Notes: generated by a model from the sequence alone, not told the origin. A stretch of DNA of 64,000 bases from CAZWSX01 sp964636985 (GCA_964636985.1 CAZWSX010000006.1:1-64000); one strand, 5' to 3'; counted from the first letter of the stretch, positions 51,838 through 61,506 are shown. Program-made: numbers and translations.

Positions 51838-53214
51838 CTACGTTCCCTGTAGTGTCGTGTCGGCGAATTGGGACGCCTCGGCGGCGCGTTGCGCACGCGG
51901 CGCGATCTCTGTCTTGGCAACATGGTCCGGTTCTGGTGACTTGCTGCTACTCGAAGGTCGATCGACCAGGTTGGTCAGCACCGCCACGCCGCAAAGAAGG
52001 AGTCCGACCGTGGCCAGTATGGCGCCGGCCATGACCCAACGCGCTATCGCCACTCTATGAGTGTGAGGTGCTTGCTTGGTATCGCTCGGCGGCGGTTGGG
52101 TGAATCTCGTATGCGGCACGCGCGTGGGGCCTTTCTCTAACAGTTCGGCGACTTCCATTGCCGAACTGCAACGATCCTGCGGCTGCTTGGACATCAGCTT
52201 ATGGATCAACTGGCCCAGCCACTCCGGGATTTTTGGGTTGATTTCCGTAACACGCCGCGGCTCCTCGTCTGTGATCAGCCGCAGAACGCCGTAGTTCGTT
52301 TCGGCCTTGAAGGGGGCCTCGCCTGTGGACATCGCGTACAGGACGCTGCCCAAGCTGAATAGATCGGAACGAATCTCGACGCCTTGCCCGCGGACCTGCT
52401 CAGGCGACATATAGCGCGGCGTTCCAACAATGGCATCCGTTCGCGTTACGTTCGCATCGTCGACGGCCCGCGCCAATCCGAAGTCGGTCAAGGCAATCCG
52501 CTGCGTTCCTTCCGGCAGCAGGATGTTAGCTGGTTTAATATCGCGATGGATCAGCCCCTGCTTGTGCGCTGCGGCGAGTCCTCTGGCCGTTTGTGCGCCA
52601 ATTCGCAGGATCTCCGCGAGCGCCAGCGGCTTTTTGTTCTTGAGGCGATCTTGCAGCGACTCGCCTGCTACGAACGGCATGACGATGTAGGGGGCTCCTT
52701 GCCACTGAGCGATGCTGTGGATTGCGATCACGTGATCGTCCACGACGGCCGCGGCCGCCTGCGCTTCGCGAGCAAATTGCTTGCGCGAGCTCCCAGAGAC
52801 CGCTAAGTGAGGCAACAGCATTTTGATCGCGACGTAGCGATTGAGGGCCGGATCGAACCCCTTGAACACAACCCCCATCCCCCCTTGTCCAAGGACGCCG
52901 ACGACTTCGTAATTGTCGATCCGCCCCAGGTGGATTGGGTTGTCGCTCGGTCCGAGCAGATTCAGGATGCCGGAAAAGTGAGCCGAGCGCGATGCTTCGC
53001 CGTGATCGGTATCAGAATCTGGAGCGTCCTTCCCCGACGACTCGCAACCATGATTCCACCGCGCGACGTCTCCGCGGGTGTCGTCGAGCGCCGCGCGGCA
53101 CGTGGGGCAAGAGGACAAATGCTCCTCGGCATTTGCCAATTCGACGCCGCTCAATCCACTTTCGACCCATTGGCGTAACTGCGCTGGCGCGAGGCACCGC
53201 GACGTCTCGCTCAT
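51838..53214 (-). CDS. Membrane Ser/Thr protein kinase, truncated by an in-frame amber codon
   Basis: 458 residues to the TAG. N-terminal zinc-finger-like head (HLSSCPTCRAAL), active kinase domain with GQGGMGVVFKG, VAIKMLLPHL, HRDIKPANILL and TDFGLARA, then a Pro-rich linker and a membrane helix. The intact paralogue continues LQGTWQMV...; here the Trp codon is TAG (complement of 51838-51840), so LQGT is the last visible residue block and the C-terminal domain is cut off. All kinase catalytic residues are present, so the truncated enzyme should be active but without its extracytoplasmic domain. The cause could be a mutation, a sequencing error or readthrough. Confidence 0.88.
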   Translation of the reverse strand: MSETSRCLAPAQLRQWVESGLSGVELANAEEHLSSCPTCRAALDDTRGDVARWNHGCESSGKDAPDSDTDHGEASRSAHFSGILNLLGPSDNPIHLGRIDNYEVVGVLGQGGMGVVFKGFDPALNRYVAIKMLLPHLAVSGSSRKQFAREAQAAAAVVDDHVIAIHSIAQWQGAPYIVMPFVAGESLQDRLKNKKPLALAEILRIGAQTARGLAAAHKQGLIHRDIKPANILLPEGTQRIALTDFGLARAVDDANVTRTDAIVGTPRYMSPEQVRGQGVEIRSDLFSLGSVLYAMSTGEAPFKAETNYGVLRLITDEEPRRVTEINPKIPEWLGQLIHKLMSKQPQDRCSSAMEVAELLEKGPTRVPHTRFTQPPPSDTKQAPHTHRVAIARWVMAGAILATVGLLLCGVAVLTNLVDRPSSSSKSPEPDHVAKTEIAPRAQRAAEASQFADTTLQGT

Positions 53215-53445
53215 GACTTGCCTCTTACCTTACCAAGCAACCCGCCAATGAGTTCGCTTCCCCGGGCATTCCAAGTCGAGGAGGCCTAAGCAGGCCACGG
53301 TCCAGAAGATTTGCTCGGGGAATCCAATGAATCGTTCGCCTCTCGCCGGGAGGAGAACTCTGCCTTGTCTCCAATCATACTCGAATTTGAAACGGTCTAA
53401 ATGGCAGTTCGGCACCGCGTCGACTACCAATAAATGAAAGACGAA

Positions 53446-53560
53446 TGTCCGCCAGCGAACGGAAAGTTTGCAGCTTGCCCGACGTATTTCAGGGCGCTTT
53501 CGCACCGGGTTGCGCTGCCGGCGTATCATGCGGCGGAGGGTCCGGAACTTTCCGCAATTC
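53446..53560. repeat. 115-bp direct repeat, copy 2
   Basis: Copy of 51393-51507 with three differences seen. It includes the last 72 bases of the intact kinase gene and 43 bases past its stop. Confidence 0.92.
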
Positions 53561-55267
53561 CGCATAGAGGAAGCCGGGTGCCGGCTCCAGTTTGGCGGGC
53601 ACCTTAGGCCCCCAACAAATCTTCAATGTGGTCGCATCGGCGTCGCACAACGCGACCATCGGGTGCAGCGTTCCGTCGGCATCCTTCTCCATATAGTCGA
53701 TGAAATCGAGCCGCTTCGGGCCGCCATCTATGGGGAACTTAGCGGCATTGATTGTGAATTGCGCGATAAGCGTCGACTTTGGATCGACCGCATTTCGCAT
53801 CTCCAGCGTACTGCTGTGAACGACGAAGGTTATGGTACTCATGTAGGTGGCATCCGCTTCCACGCTTTCCGCGTTGACCCCCTTCACCATTTGCCACGTT
53901 CCTTGCAGTGTGGTGTTGGCGAAGACGGCCGCCTTGGCCGCCCGCTGCTGCTCGATCGTCGCAAGCTCCGGCTTAGCGAGTCTCTCGTTCTTAGACGCGG
54001 CACTGTTCGAAGGCCAGTCGAACATGTTGGCGATCACTGCCCAGCCTAAAATCAATATCGCCGCCGCAGCCACCGTTAACGCGATGATGCCTGACAACTG
54101 TCGCACAGGCGGTTTTGCGGGAGGAGAAGGCTCCGCGATGGTGGGCGGCAATTCGGCCGAGGTCGGATTCTGCACGTGCGCCAAACATCGTTCTAGCAGT
54201 TCACCCACTTCCCTTGCCGAACCGAATCGCTGCTCGGGTTGCTTATCCATCAACTTGTTGATGATCCGGCAAAGCCAATCTGGAATCGTACGATTGATCT
54301 CGGCGATGGGACGCGGGGCCTCGTCGGTGATCAGCCGCAACACGCCATAGTTGGATTCTGCGCGAAAGGGGGGCTCGCCCGCGCACATCGCGTAAAGAAC
54401 GCTCCCCAAGCTGAACAGATCGGAGCGAAAGTCGACCGATTCTCCGCGGGCCTGCTCGGGCGACATGTAGCGAGGCGTTCCCACGATGGCGTCGGTTTTC
54501 GTCATGCTCGCATCGTCCACGGCGCGCGCCAAACCAAAATCGGTCAGCGAAATACGCTGCGTTCCTTCCGGCAGCAAGATGTTGGCGGGTTTAACGTCGC
54601 GATGGATCAGCCCCTGCTTGTGAGCGGCGGCAAGCCCGCGGGCGGTTTGAGCGCCTATCCGCAAGATCTCCGTCAATTCGAGGGGACGTTTGGCCTTGAG
54701 ACGGTCGTGCAGCGACACTCCCTGCACATAGGGCATCACGAAATAGGGCGCGCCCTGCCACTCCGCAACGGTGTAAATGGCAATCACATGATCGTCGACT
54801 ACGGCTGCCGCAGCTTGCGCTTCACGAGCAAACTGCTTCCGCGCCGCCCCCGAGGCCGCCAAGTGAGGGAGCAGCATTTTGATCGCCACGTGGCGATTGA
54901 GCGAAGTATCGAAACCCTTGAACACGACTCCCATGCCACCTTGCCCGAGGATTCCGACAATCTCGTAGTTGGCGATCCGTCCCAAGTGTTCTGGGTTATT
55001 GCTAGCTGCCAGCAGGCTGAGGACGCCGAGATAACGAGAAGGGAGCGATTCCTCGTCGCGATCTGCCGCCGGCACGCGATCCGTTCCAGACGACGCGCCC
55101 GTCGACTTCCATTGATCGGATTGCGCCAAGGTTTCGTCGAGCGCGGCGCGGCACGATGGACACGAGGACAAATGTGCTTGCGCGGTGGCCAGTTCGGCAC
55201 CGGTCAATTCACTTTCAGCCAGTTGGCGCAATTGTTCTGGCGCGAGGCAATCTGGTGTCTCGCTCAT
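53489..55267 (-). CDS. Membrane Ser/Thr protein kinase with TIGR03067-like C-terminal domain
   Basis: 592 residues. Residues 1-60 form a zinc-finger-like head (CPSC at 36-39); the kinase domain spans about 101-360 with GQGGMG (108-113), Lys130 in VAIK, HRD 222-224, DFG 243-245 and SPEQ. A membrane helix lies at 391-414; residues 453-576 (LQGTWQMV, then SSTLEMRNAV, and ICWGPKVPAKLEP) form a TIGR03067-like domain, expected outside the membrane. The gene is a tandem duplicate of the interrupted gene downstream, with the kinase parts clearly diverged but the 3' ends almost identical. Its substrates are unknown. Confidence 0.95.
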   Translation of the reverse strand: MSETPDCLAPEQLRQLAESELTGAELATAQAHLSSCPSCRAALDETLAQSDQWKSTGASSGTDRVPAADRDEESLPSRYLGVLSLLAASNNPEHLGRIANYEIVGILGQGGMGVVFKGFDTSLNRHVAIKMLLPHLAASGAARKQFAREAQAAAAVVDDHVIAIYTVAEWQGAPYFVMPYVQGVSLHDRLKAKRPLELTEILRIGAQTARGLAAAHKQGLIHRDVKPANILLPEGTQRISLTDFGLARAVDDASMTKTDAIVGTPRYMSPEQARGESVDFRSDLFSLGSVLYAMCAGEPPFRAESNYGVLRLITDEAPRPIAEINRTIPDWLCRIINKLMDKQPEQRFGSAREVGELLERCLAHVQNPTSAELPPTIAEPSPPAKPPVRQLSGIIALTVAAAAILILGWAVIANMFDWPSNSAASKNERLAKPELATIEQQRAAKAAVFANTTLQGTWQMVKGVNAESVEADATYMSTITFVVHSSTLEMRNAVDPKSTLIAQFTINAAKFPIDGGPKRLDFIDYMEKDADGTLHPMVALCDADATTLKICWGPKVPAKLEPAPGFLYAELRKVPDPPPHDTPAAQPGAKAP

Positions 55268-55446
55268 GACGCGCGTCTCACCTTAATGATCGACTGCCAT
55301 GGAATTCGGCCGCCTCACGAAACAGGGCGCCCTCTTCCTGAGGATAATTCCCACGGCGATACCGTAGATGGTAACCGAATTTTATCAGCCGCCCGAGCAA
55401 TTAGCATCTCGCGGCGAGCCCCATGCCTCGAAACTAAGGCGTACTA

Positions 55447-56202
55447 TCAATCGCAATGCAATTCCGTCCGCGTGCCACGCAGGTCCATTTCGTACTCAAC
55501 CCCTTCTATGGGTGGGCGGGTGAATTGCCAATTGGTCCCATGAATGCCCGCGGGCGTCGCGCGCCCCAAAACGATTTGAGGCAGTAATGGCAATACCGAA
55601 TGGATGGTGTAAATGTTGATCGTTGTTACCGCCGGCCAATCGGCCCCCAGGCCGCGCAAGCGATTTTCCATCAGGTCCATCACGAATCGCGCTTTCTCCG
55701 CGATTCCATGAGGCGAGGTGTCCCCCAACGCGACAATCGCCTCTCGCGCCAAAACGCCTTCGGGCAATTCGCCCGCGCCGGCAACAACAAAGGTGGAACT
55801 ATTGAAGCCTGAACTCGGGCGGGTGAACGAGAACCCATATACAGCGGGTTCGGGCGGCGGATCGACCACGGGCGCGACGTTTGTCCGGGCGACTGGGTTA
55901 ACATCCCCTACAAAGACACCCCATTGCCGCAGAACGGCGGCATAGCCGCGATTGAACTCAGCGAACCCATCAAATGTGAAGGGCCGCGGCGAGCGCAAGC
56001 TCATCGCGCACAGCGCCGTTTTGGGACGGCTTTGAGCATCCAAAAAGTCCGCGATCCGGTCGAAACCTGCGGACAGCGCCACCGGTTGGCGAAACGTCAC
56101 CTGGACAATTTCGAATCCCGGATTGGCCACCACGCCGCATGAGTAAGGAGCGATTCCCGGAAGAAACGAGTAGTTGCCTGCCGGATGCGAAGTCAGTGCC
56201 AT
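55447..56202 (-). CDS. RidA/YjgF-like protein (possible 2-aminomuconate-type deaminase relative)
   Basis: 251 residues. ATG 56202 has AGGAAAG about 10 bases upstream. The C-terminal half has FVVAGAGELPEG, HGIAEKARFVMDLMENRLRGLG and TTINIYTIH, which fit the RidA (YjgF/YER057c) fold, where the helix after DG-type turns is followed by a VTxxxVY strand. The N-terminal half (FLPGIAPYSCGVV, FEIVQVTFRQP) is not recognised and may be a related domain. RidA-type proteins hydrolyse enamines or related compounds; the exact function here is uncertain. Confidence 0.6.
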   Translation of the reverse strand: MALTSHPAGNYSFLPGIAPYSCGVVANPGFEIVQVTFRQPVALSAGFDRIADFLDAQSRPKTALCAMSLRSPRPFTFDGFAEFNRGYAAVLRQWGVFVGDVNPVARTNVAPVVDPPPEPAVYGFSFTRPSSGFNSSTFVVAGAGELPEGVLAREAIVALGDTSPHGIAEKARFVMDLMENRLRGLGADWPAVTTINIYTIHSVLPLLPQIVLGRATPAGIHGTNWQFTRPPIEGVEYEMDLRGTRTELHCD

Positions 56203-56566
56203 GGCGTAGCTTTCCTGTGATGCGTTGCTGAGATGTGGGACCATGATACCGCTCCTCTCACGGCCACAGGCACCGGCTGCACGTCATCGAGCCTCACGTT
56301 CCGACAGAATGTCTCACCAGCAATTTTGGGGAGAGCCGCAATTTCCCGCGATCTTGGCCCCGAGTTCGACTGTTTCTCGCATTTCTTTTCAGGACGCCGT
56401 GCTGGGGCACGCCGCGCCGGTGGAGCTGCGTCTTGGTGGCTTCGCCGGTTTGCGTCCCGCGTGTTCGTTCAGGAACGAGAAAGGAGGTGGATGAGGGTTG
56501 GCGACGGCAAGGAGCGTCGCCAGGTTCGTTGTTCCGGACAGGGGCTCTTGTCTTAGGAAAGTTCTC
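56203..56566. promoter_or_regulatory. Divergent region with uORF-like leader and hairpin
   Basis: About 360 bases between the RidA-like gene and the EF-hand gene. On the plus strand AAAGGAGGTGG precedes ATG 56491, which opens a 21-codon frame ending TAG at 56554-56556, 10 bases before the EF-hand gene's ATG. Within it TGGCGACG (56499-56506) pairs perfectly with CGTCGCCA (56515-56522). This could be a coupled leader peptide or simply a structured leader. Confidence 0.45.
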
Positions 56567-56968
56567 ATGAAGGTTCGTTTTTCAAAGGCCATCCCAGCGC
56601 TCGCGTTGGTTGCGGTTGCATTCGTCACGCCGACCGTTTGGGCGTGCGGTGGAGGGCAAAGGGGAGGGGCGCCGCCTCAGATGGGCAGTTCGTTTGCCCA
56701 AATGGGATCGTCGTACAATCCCCAACTCGCAGCGTTGCAGCAACAGGTAGCCTTGCTGCAACAGCAGATCCTCATGCAGCAGATGATGGCTCAACAGCAG
56801 GCGCTCCTCGCCAAGCAGCAACAACTGATCGCGCAGTTCGATTCCGACGGCGATGGCAAGTTGTCCGCCAAGGAGCGCCTCGCGGCAAAACGGCGAGAGA
56901 AGGAGGCTCGCGTTGCCGCGAAGCTGGAACAGAAAGCCAAGCGTAACTTGAACGTCAATCTGAAATGA
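56567..56968 (+). CDS. Small exported protein with one EF-hand loop and Gln-rich helix
   Basis: 133 residues. Signal peptide 1-26 (ALALVAVAFVTPTVWA). The middle is Gly/Ser- then Gln-rich (LAALQQQVALLQQQ, LMQQMMAQQQALL), a long probable helix. One canonical EF-hand loop, DSDGDGKLSAKE, occupies 92-103, followed by a basic helix (KRREKEARVAAKLE). It is probably a periplasmic calcium-binding or surface-attached protein; the function is unknown. ATG 56567 has AGGAAAG upstream. Just before it lies a possible 21-codon leader frame. Confidence 0.82.
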   Translation: MKVRFSKAIPALALVAVAFVTPTVWACGGGQRGGAPPQMGSSFAQMGSSYNPQLAALQQQVALLQQQILMQQMMAQQQALLAKQQQLIAQFDSDGDGKLSAKERLAAKRREKEARVAAKLEQKAKRNLNVNLK

Positions 56969-57081
56969 CGGACGCTTGGTGATTGTAAACAGCGGTAGAC
57001 GCTGGCTTTGATTGGCGGGGAGCCCTGTGCCGCTTCCCGCCCTCGCCGCACGGAACGGAAGTTGATCGCCCCGTCTATGGC

Positions 57082-58461
57082 TCAACTCAATAGGTCGTGC
57101 ACCACGTTTCCAGCAACATCGGTAAGGCGATAGTCGCGCCCAGCATGGCGATAGGTGAGGCGTGTGTGGTCAATACCCAGCAGGTGCAGGATCGTGGCGT
57201 GGAAATCGTGGACGTGAACGCGGTTCTCGGCAACGGTGGCCCCGATTTCATCCGTGCTGCCGTAGCTATTGCCTCCCTTCACACCGCCGCCGGCGAGCCA
57301 CGATGAAAAGCAGGCGCTGTGGTGGCCGCGACCTTTGTCGCCATCCACGCCAGGGGTTCGGCCGAATTCCGTCGTCCATACGACGAGCGTTTCATCAAGC
57401 ATGCCGCGCTGTTTCAGATCGGTTAGGAGCCCTGCCACGGGACGATCGATCGCCTTGGCGTGGCTGGCATGGTCGGCCATGTTGCCGTGCTGATCCCAGT
57501 TGTCGCTGGAACTGCCGTCGATCAGTTCGATAAACCGCACGCCCCGCTCTGCCAGCCGCCGGGCGACTAGGCATTTCCACCCGAAGCCGCTCGCCTCGCC
57601 CGGCTTTAGCCCGTACAGATCGAGCGTTTGTTGCGATTCGCCGCCTAAATCGAAGGCCTCGCGGGCCTCGGTTTGCATGTGAAAGGCTGTCTCAAACGTG
57701 CGGATGCGGGCCGCCAACTCCTGATCATTGCCGCGATCGGTGAGATGTTGGCGGTTAAGCGTCGCCGCCAGGCCCAACTCCAACTCCTGCACTTCCGCTT
57801 GCGGTGTGCGGCGATCGAGATCGGCGATCGGTGTGGGACCCGGGACGACGCGAACCCCCTGGTGGTACGCAGGCAGGAAATCATTGGCGAAAACCTGCGT
57901 GCCGGCGTACGGCAAGTGCTGGGCGAGCACCATGAACGATGGCAAGTTGCTGTTCATCGTGCCCAGGCCATAGCTGACCCACGAGCCGATGCTTGGCCGC
58001 GAGAAAAAGAACGAGCCCGTGTGAATTGCCAGCGTGGCCTGATAGTGCTCGTTGTCGTCGGACTTCATCGACTTAATCAAGCAGACGTCGTCCATCTTCT
58101 CGCGGAGGTGTGGGAACAGATCGCTCACCAGCGTGCCGCACTTTCCGCCGGGGCGAAACTCCCACAGTGGTTTGAGCAGCACTCGCTGCTGGTTTGATAG
58201 TCCACCGCCAACGCCGGTGACTTTGCCGTCCGCGGCGAACAACTTCGGCTTGTGGTCGAACGTGTCCATGTGCGACACGCCGCCGTTGGAAAAGATGAAG
58301 ATCACCCGCTTCGCCTTGGCCGTGTGGTGAGGCTCCTTGGGAGCCAGCGGGTCGGTACTCGAAGAGTCCGCCAGTAACTCCGAAAGCAGGCCCGGCATGA
58401 GTAGCGAACCCGCAGCCAGACTCTGGAGCAAGTGGCGGCGACCGACAAATGGAGACGTCAT
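57082..58461 (-). CDS. DUF1501 protein, Tat-exported (second copy)
   Basis: 459 residues with a Tat-type start (GRRHLLQSLAAGSLLMPG) and the DUF1501 landmarks VIFIFSNGGVSHMDTFDHKP, GGLSNQQRVLL and VVWTTEFGRTPGVDG, followed by the usual KGRGHHSACFSSWLAGGG. It lies 11 bases after the DUF1549/DUF1553 gene on the minus strand and is certainly in the same operon. The fold belongs to the alkaline phosphatase-like superfamily; activity and substrate are unknown. It is closer to the common DUF1501 pattern (GGxSHMDTFD) than the copy at 45294. Confidence 0.95.
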   Translation of the reverse strand: MTSPFVGRRHLLQSLAAGSLLMPGLLSELLADSSSTDPLAPKEPHHTAKAKRVIFIFSNGGVSHMDTFDHKPKLFAADGKVTGVGGGLSNQQRVLLKPLWEFRPGGKCGTLVSDLFPHLREKMDDVCLIKSMKSDDNEHYQATLAIHTGSFFFSRPSIGSWVSYGLGTMNSNLPSFMVLAQHLPYAGTQVFANDFLPAYHQGVRVVPGPTPIADLDRRTPQAEVQELELGLAATLNRQHLTDRGNDQELAARIRTFETAFHMQTEAREAFDLGGESQQTLDLYGLKPGEASGFGWKCLVARRLAERGVRFIELIDGSSSDNWDQHGNMADHASHAKAIDRPVAGLLTDLKQRGMLDETLVVWTTEFGRTPGVDGDKGRGHHSACFSSWLAGGGVKGGNSYGSTDEIGATVAENRVHVHDFHATILHLLGIDHTRLTYRHAGRDYRLTDVAGNVVHDLLS

Positions 58462-58472
58462 GGTCGTAACCT

Positions 58473-61358
58473 CTAGTCGATGTAAACAAATTCATTTAAC
58501 CGGACCGTTGCTCGCACCAGGGCCTGCCAGACTTGCTGCTCGAGTTGGTCGGGTGGAGTGGAATCGCGTAACTTCGTGCGAACAAGGGCTATGAACTCGG
58601 TCGCTCGGCTCACCTCGTCGCCGATCGGCCTTCGTGCCAATGCGAGCAAATACAGGAGTTCAATTCGAGCGGCGTCCGCATCACGATCGGCAATCAGTCG
58701 TTCGGCCAGGCCGCTGGTTTGCTCGTGGACGAAAGGATCGTTCAGTAAGTACAAAGCTTGCAGGGGCGTGGTGCTGGCGTTCCGCTGAGGTGTGCTGGCC
58801 GATGGATCAGGGCCGTCGAAAATCGCCAGGTAAGGATGCCGCTGAATCCGCTGCGTCATCAAGTAAACGCTGCGGCGATTGGTGTCGTATACAGCCTTAA
58901 ACGGATTGTGCTGCGTGAAACCCCAATCGGTTTGTGGTGGAAACGGATGTGCCCCGCCTGGCGAGGCGTCGAGATGGCCGCCCAGCAACAGCAAAGTGTC
59001 GCGAATGGCTTCGGCGTCGAGCCGTCGCCGGGGAAAGGCGGATAGCAACTCATTGGCTGGATCTTTGGCGACCGCCGCATCGTCGCGGCGACTGCTGAGT
59101 CGGTACGTGCGTGACAGGACGATCTGGCGATGCAATGCCTTGATCGACCATCCCGATTGGACGAATTTCGTGGCAAGGTAGTCGAGCAACTCCGGGTGCG
59201 TCGGCACCTTGCCTTGGCGGCCGAAGTCGTTGGGAGTGGTCGTAAGTCCTTTGCTAAAATGGTAAAGCCAAATGCGATTGGCCATCACGCGCGTGACAAG
59301 CGGGTTGTTTGGGTCGGCAATCCAGTTCGCCAACTGGAGGCGTCCGCTCGTTTGGTCTGTCTCCGGCAACGTTGCCCCGCCGAGCATCGTTAGAAAATGC
59401 CGCTGCACGATCGCGCCCCGTTTGGCGGGATCGCCTTTCTGCTGGACCGCGACATCCTCCCGCGTTGCGCCTTCCGCAACGGCGTAAGCCTGCTCGTATG
59501 GCAACGCTTCGCGCGCATGTTTGGTGGCTTCCTTGCGGGAGTTCTCCACCTCTTTATCCAGAGCCGCGCGGTTATCTCCGCTGGCCGAATCTCGCTTCTT
59601 CTCTAATTCCTTGACGTGACTATCCAACTCCCCCTGCCGTTTTGTCCGCGCTGCCGTAACGTGCTGAACCTCTTCGGAGGAGACCAGCGGCACCAGGTCG
59701 CGTTGCTTTTGCTCCAACTCGATTCCCGGCCAGGGATATCGCGTGCTGTGAAAAATGCCGTAGAGGCCGTAGTAGTCTTCCGTCGTAATCGGATCGAACT
59801 TGTGGTTATGGCAGCGGGCGCAGTTGATCGTGGTGCCCAGAAAGGTGCGGCCCAGGTTGTCGAGGGTGTCTTCGATCGTGAGGTGCTGCGGATAGTCGTC
59901 GACCCGCGAGCCGAATCGCCGAGCGTTGGCGATGTAGCCGGTGGCGATCAACCGCTGCTGGGCCTCCTGCGTTGTTACGCCCCCCAATAGGTCGCCGGCC
60001 AACTGTTCTCGGACGAACTGATCGTAAGGCAGATCGCGATGGAAGGCCTCGATGACCCAATTGCGATAGCGGTACATCTGTGGGATGGGAAAATCGGAGT
60101 TGTCTCCCGCTGTGTCGGCATAGCGGACGACGTCCAGCCAATGGCGGCCCCAGTGCTCGCCATACTGCGGCGAATCGAGCAACCGATCGACCACTTTGGC
60201 GAACGCATCGGCCGACTCATCGGCTTCAAACGCTGCCAACTCTTCCGGTGACGGCGGCAAACCGATCAAATCGTACGTGGTCCTTCGAAGCAGCACCGCC
60301 TTGTCTGCATCGGCACTCGGTTTGAGACCGGCGGCTTCGAGCTTGGCCAGAATGAAACGGTCGATATCGTTGCTCGGCCAGGCAGTATCCCGCACCTGTG
60401 GGACCGCGGGTGCCGACAGCGGTCGCAGGGACCAAAAATTGCGAGCCTTGTCCCAGTCAATGGCGGACTTCGACTTTGTCGCCGCGACCGTATCCTCGGA
60501 TCGCGGGTCGGGTGCCCGCATCTTGATCCATTGCTCCAAGTCAGCAATCTCGGCGTCCGATAGTTTCGAATCGGGTGGCATTTGGAGGTCGGGATCGGAG
60601 CGGCGCACCGCTTTGATCAGCAGACTGGACTCCGGATCGCCTGGCACGATGGGAGGTTCGGTGTCGCCGCCTTTGACGATTCCGGATCGCGAGTCAAGCA
60701 ACAGATTGCCGCCAAGCTCTTTAGCCTCCTGGCTATGACACTCGTAACAATGCTTGACTAACAGAGGGCGAATGCGGTTCTCGAAGAATGTCACTTGCTC
60801 ATCGGTCGGCTTGCTGACAAATCCGACGCTAGATTGAGTCGGAATCTCTCCGCGTCCCGACCAGACTTCGAGCCCCGATAGATTGGCGTGGCCGCCTCGC
60901 GCCGAAATTCGAATCACGCCATCGACGGGTTTGGCAGGCCAAGGACCAAGCCGACGCCAGGTACCGGCCGAGCCGCTGATAAAGTTCTTCACCACCAACC
61001 GGCCATTGAGGCTGATTGAATACGTCGCGGGGTCGTTATCCTCCCAAACATAAAGGCACATCTGATAATCGCCCTGGGGCACGTTCACGAGATCGACATC
61101 AATCTCGTTTCCCCAACGGCTGCTGCGGATCATTTGTGCCCGCTCGGGGTCGGTCGAGGGCTTCAGTGGGACGGACTGGTTCTCGAAAGCCATGCCGTTG
61201 CAGCGAAAGTCGGCAGCATCGTTGCCTTCCCACTTGTGGTCATCAATCACGACCGCCGGCCCGTTCAGATTGATGCCGCGATAGAACACGGCAGGCTCGG
61301 CAGCGCCCGCAAGTGCGGCATGGGCGCAGAGCAGGAAGAAAACCACGTAGCCTTTCAC
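58473..61358 (-). CDS. Malectin-like / PSCyt1 / DUF1549 / DUF1553 protein
   Basis: 961 residues from a GTG at 61358 with GAGGAGGGGAG just upstream, and a signal peptide (VVFFLLCAHAALAGA). Residues about 22-170 form a malectin-like carbohydrate-binding domain (FYRGINLNGPAVVID, EGNDAADFRCNG, GDYQMCLYVWED). A heme site CYECH follows at 204-208 (PSCyt1), then DUF1549 (LRRTTYDLIGLPPS, WLDVVRYADTAG) with a second CARCH, a Lys/Glu-rich insertion and DUF1553 (LDAEAIRDTLLLL, ASTTPLQALYLLND). The sugar-binding head suggests a polysaccharide ligand. It faces a XylR-type regulator gene across 148 bases. Confidence 0.95.
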   Translation of the reverse strand: MKGYVVFFLLCAHAALAGAAEPAVFYRGINLNGPAVVIDDHKWEGNDAADFRCNGMAFENQSVPLKPSTDPERAQMIRSSRWGNEIDVDLVNVPQGDYQMCLYVWEDNDPATYSISLNGRLVVKNFISGSAGTWRRLGPWPAKPVDGVIRISARGGHANLSGLEVWSGRGEIPTQSSVGFVSKPTDEQVTFFENRIRPLLVKHCYECHSQEAKELGGNLLLDSRSGIVKGGDTEPPIVPGDPESSLLIKAVRRSDPDLQMPPDSKLSDAEIADLEQWIKMRAPDPRSEDTVAATKSKSAIDWDKARNFWSLRPLSAPAVPQVRDTAWPSNDIDRFILAKLEAAGLKPSADADKAVLLRRTTYDLIGLPPSPEELAAFEADESADAFAKVVDRLLDSPQYGEHWGRHWLDVVRYADTAGDNSDFPIPQMYRYRNWVIEAFHRDLPYDQFVREQLAGDLLGGVTTQEAQQRLIATGYIANARRFGSRVDDYPQHLTIEDTLDNLGRTFLGTTINCARCHNHKFDPITTEDYYGLYGIFHSTRYPWPGIELEQKQRDLVPLVSSEEVQHVTAARTKRQGELDSHVKELEKKRDSASGDNRAALDKEVENSRKEATKHAREALPYEQAYAVAEGATREDVAVQQKGDPAKRGAIVQRHFLTMLGGATLPETDQTSGRLQLANWIADPNNPLVTRVMANRIWLYHFSKGLTTTPNDFGRQGKVPTHPELLDYLATKFVQSGWSIKALHRQIVLSRTYRLSSRRDDAAVAKDPANELLSAFPRRRLDAEAIRDTLLLLGGHLDASPGGAHPFPPQTDWGFTQHNPFKAVYDTNRRSVYLMTQRIQRHPYLAIFDGPDPSASTPQRNASTTPLQALYLLNDPFVHEQTSGLAERLIADRDADAARIELLYLLALARRPIGDEVSRATEFIALVRTKLRDSTPPDQLEQQVWQALVRATVRLNEFVYID

Positions 61359-61450
61359 GCACTCCCCTCCTCGAAACGGGCCGAGATGTTCATTTGTTCG
61401 ATTTTCGCATCGACTTCGCCTGAGGGCGAGGCGATAATGCGTAAATCTTT

Positions 61451-61465
61451 TGTCGTTTTGCGACA
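61451..61465. promoter_or_regulatory. Candidate operator TGTCG-TTTTG-CGACA
   Basis: A perfect 5-bp inverted repeat with a 5-base spacer lies 93 bases upstream of the cytochrome-like gene's start and 42 bases upstream of the regulator's ATG, the place expected for a divergent operator. A second weak palindrome (CGCC-TGAG-GGCG) lies about 30 bases away. Confidence 0.4.
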
Positions 61466-61506
61466 CTTCAAAGATCGCCGGAGTTGCTCGTCTCTACGCA
61501 CGCACC

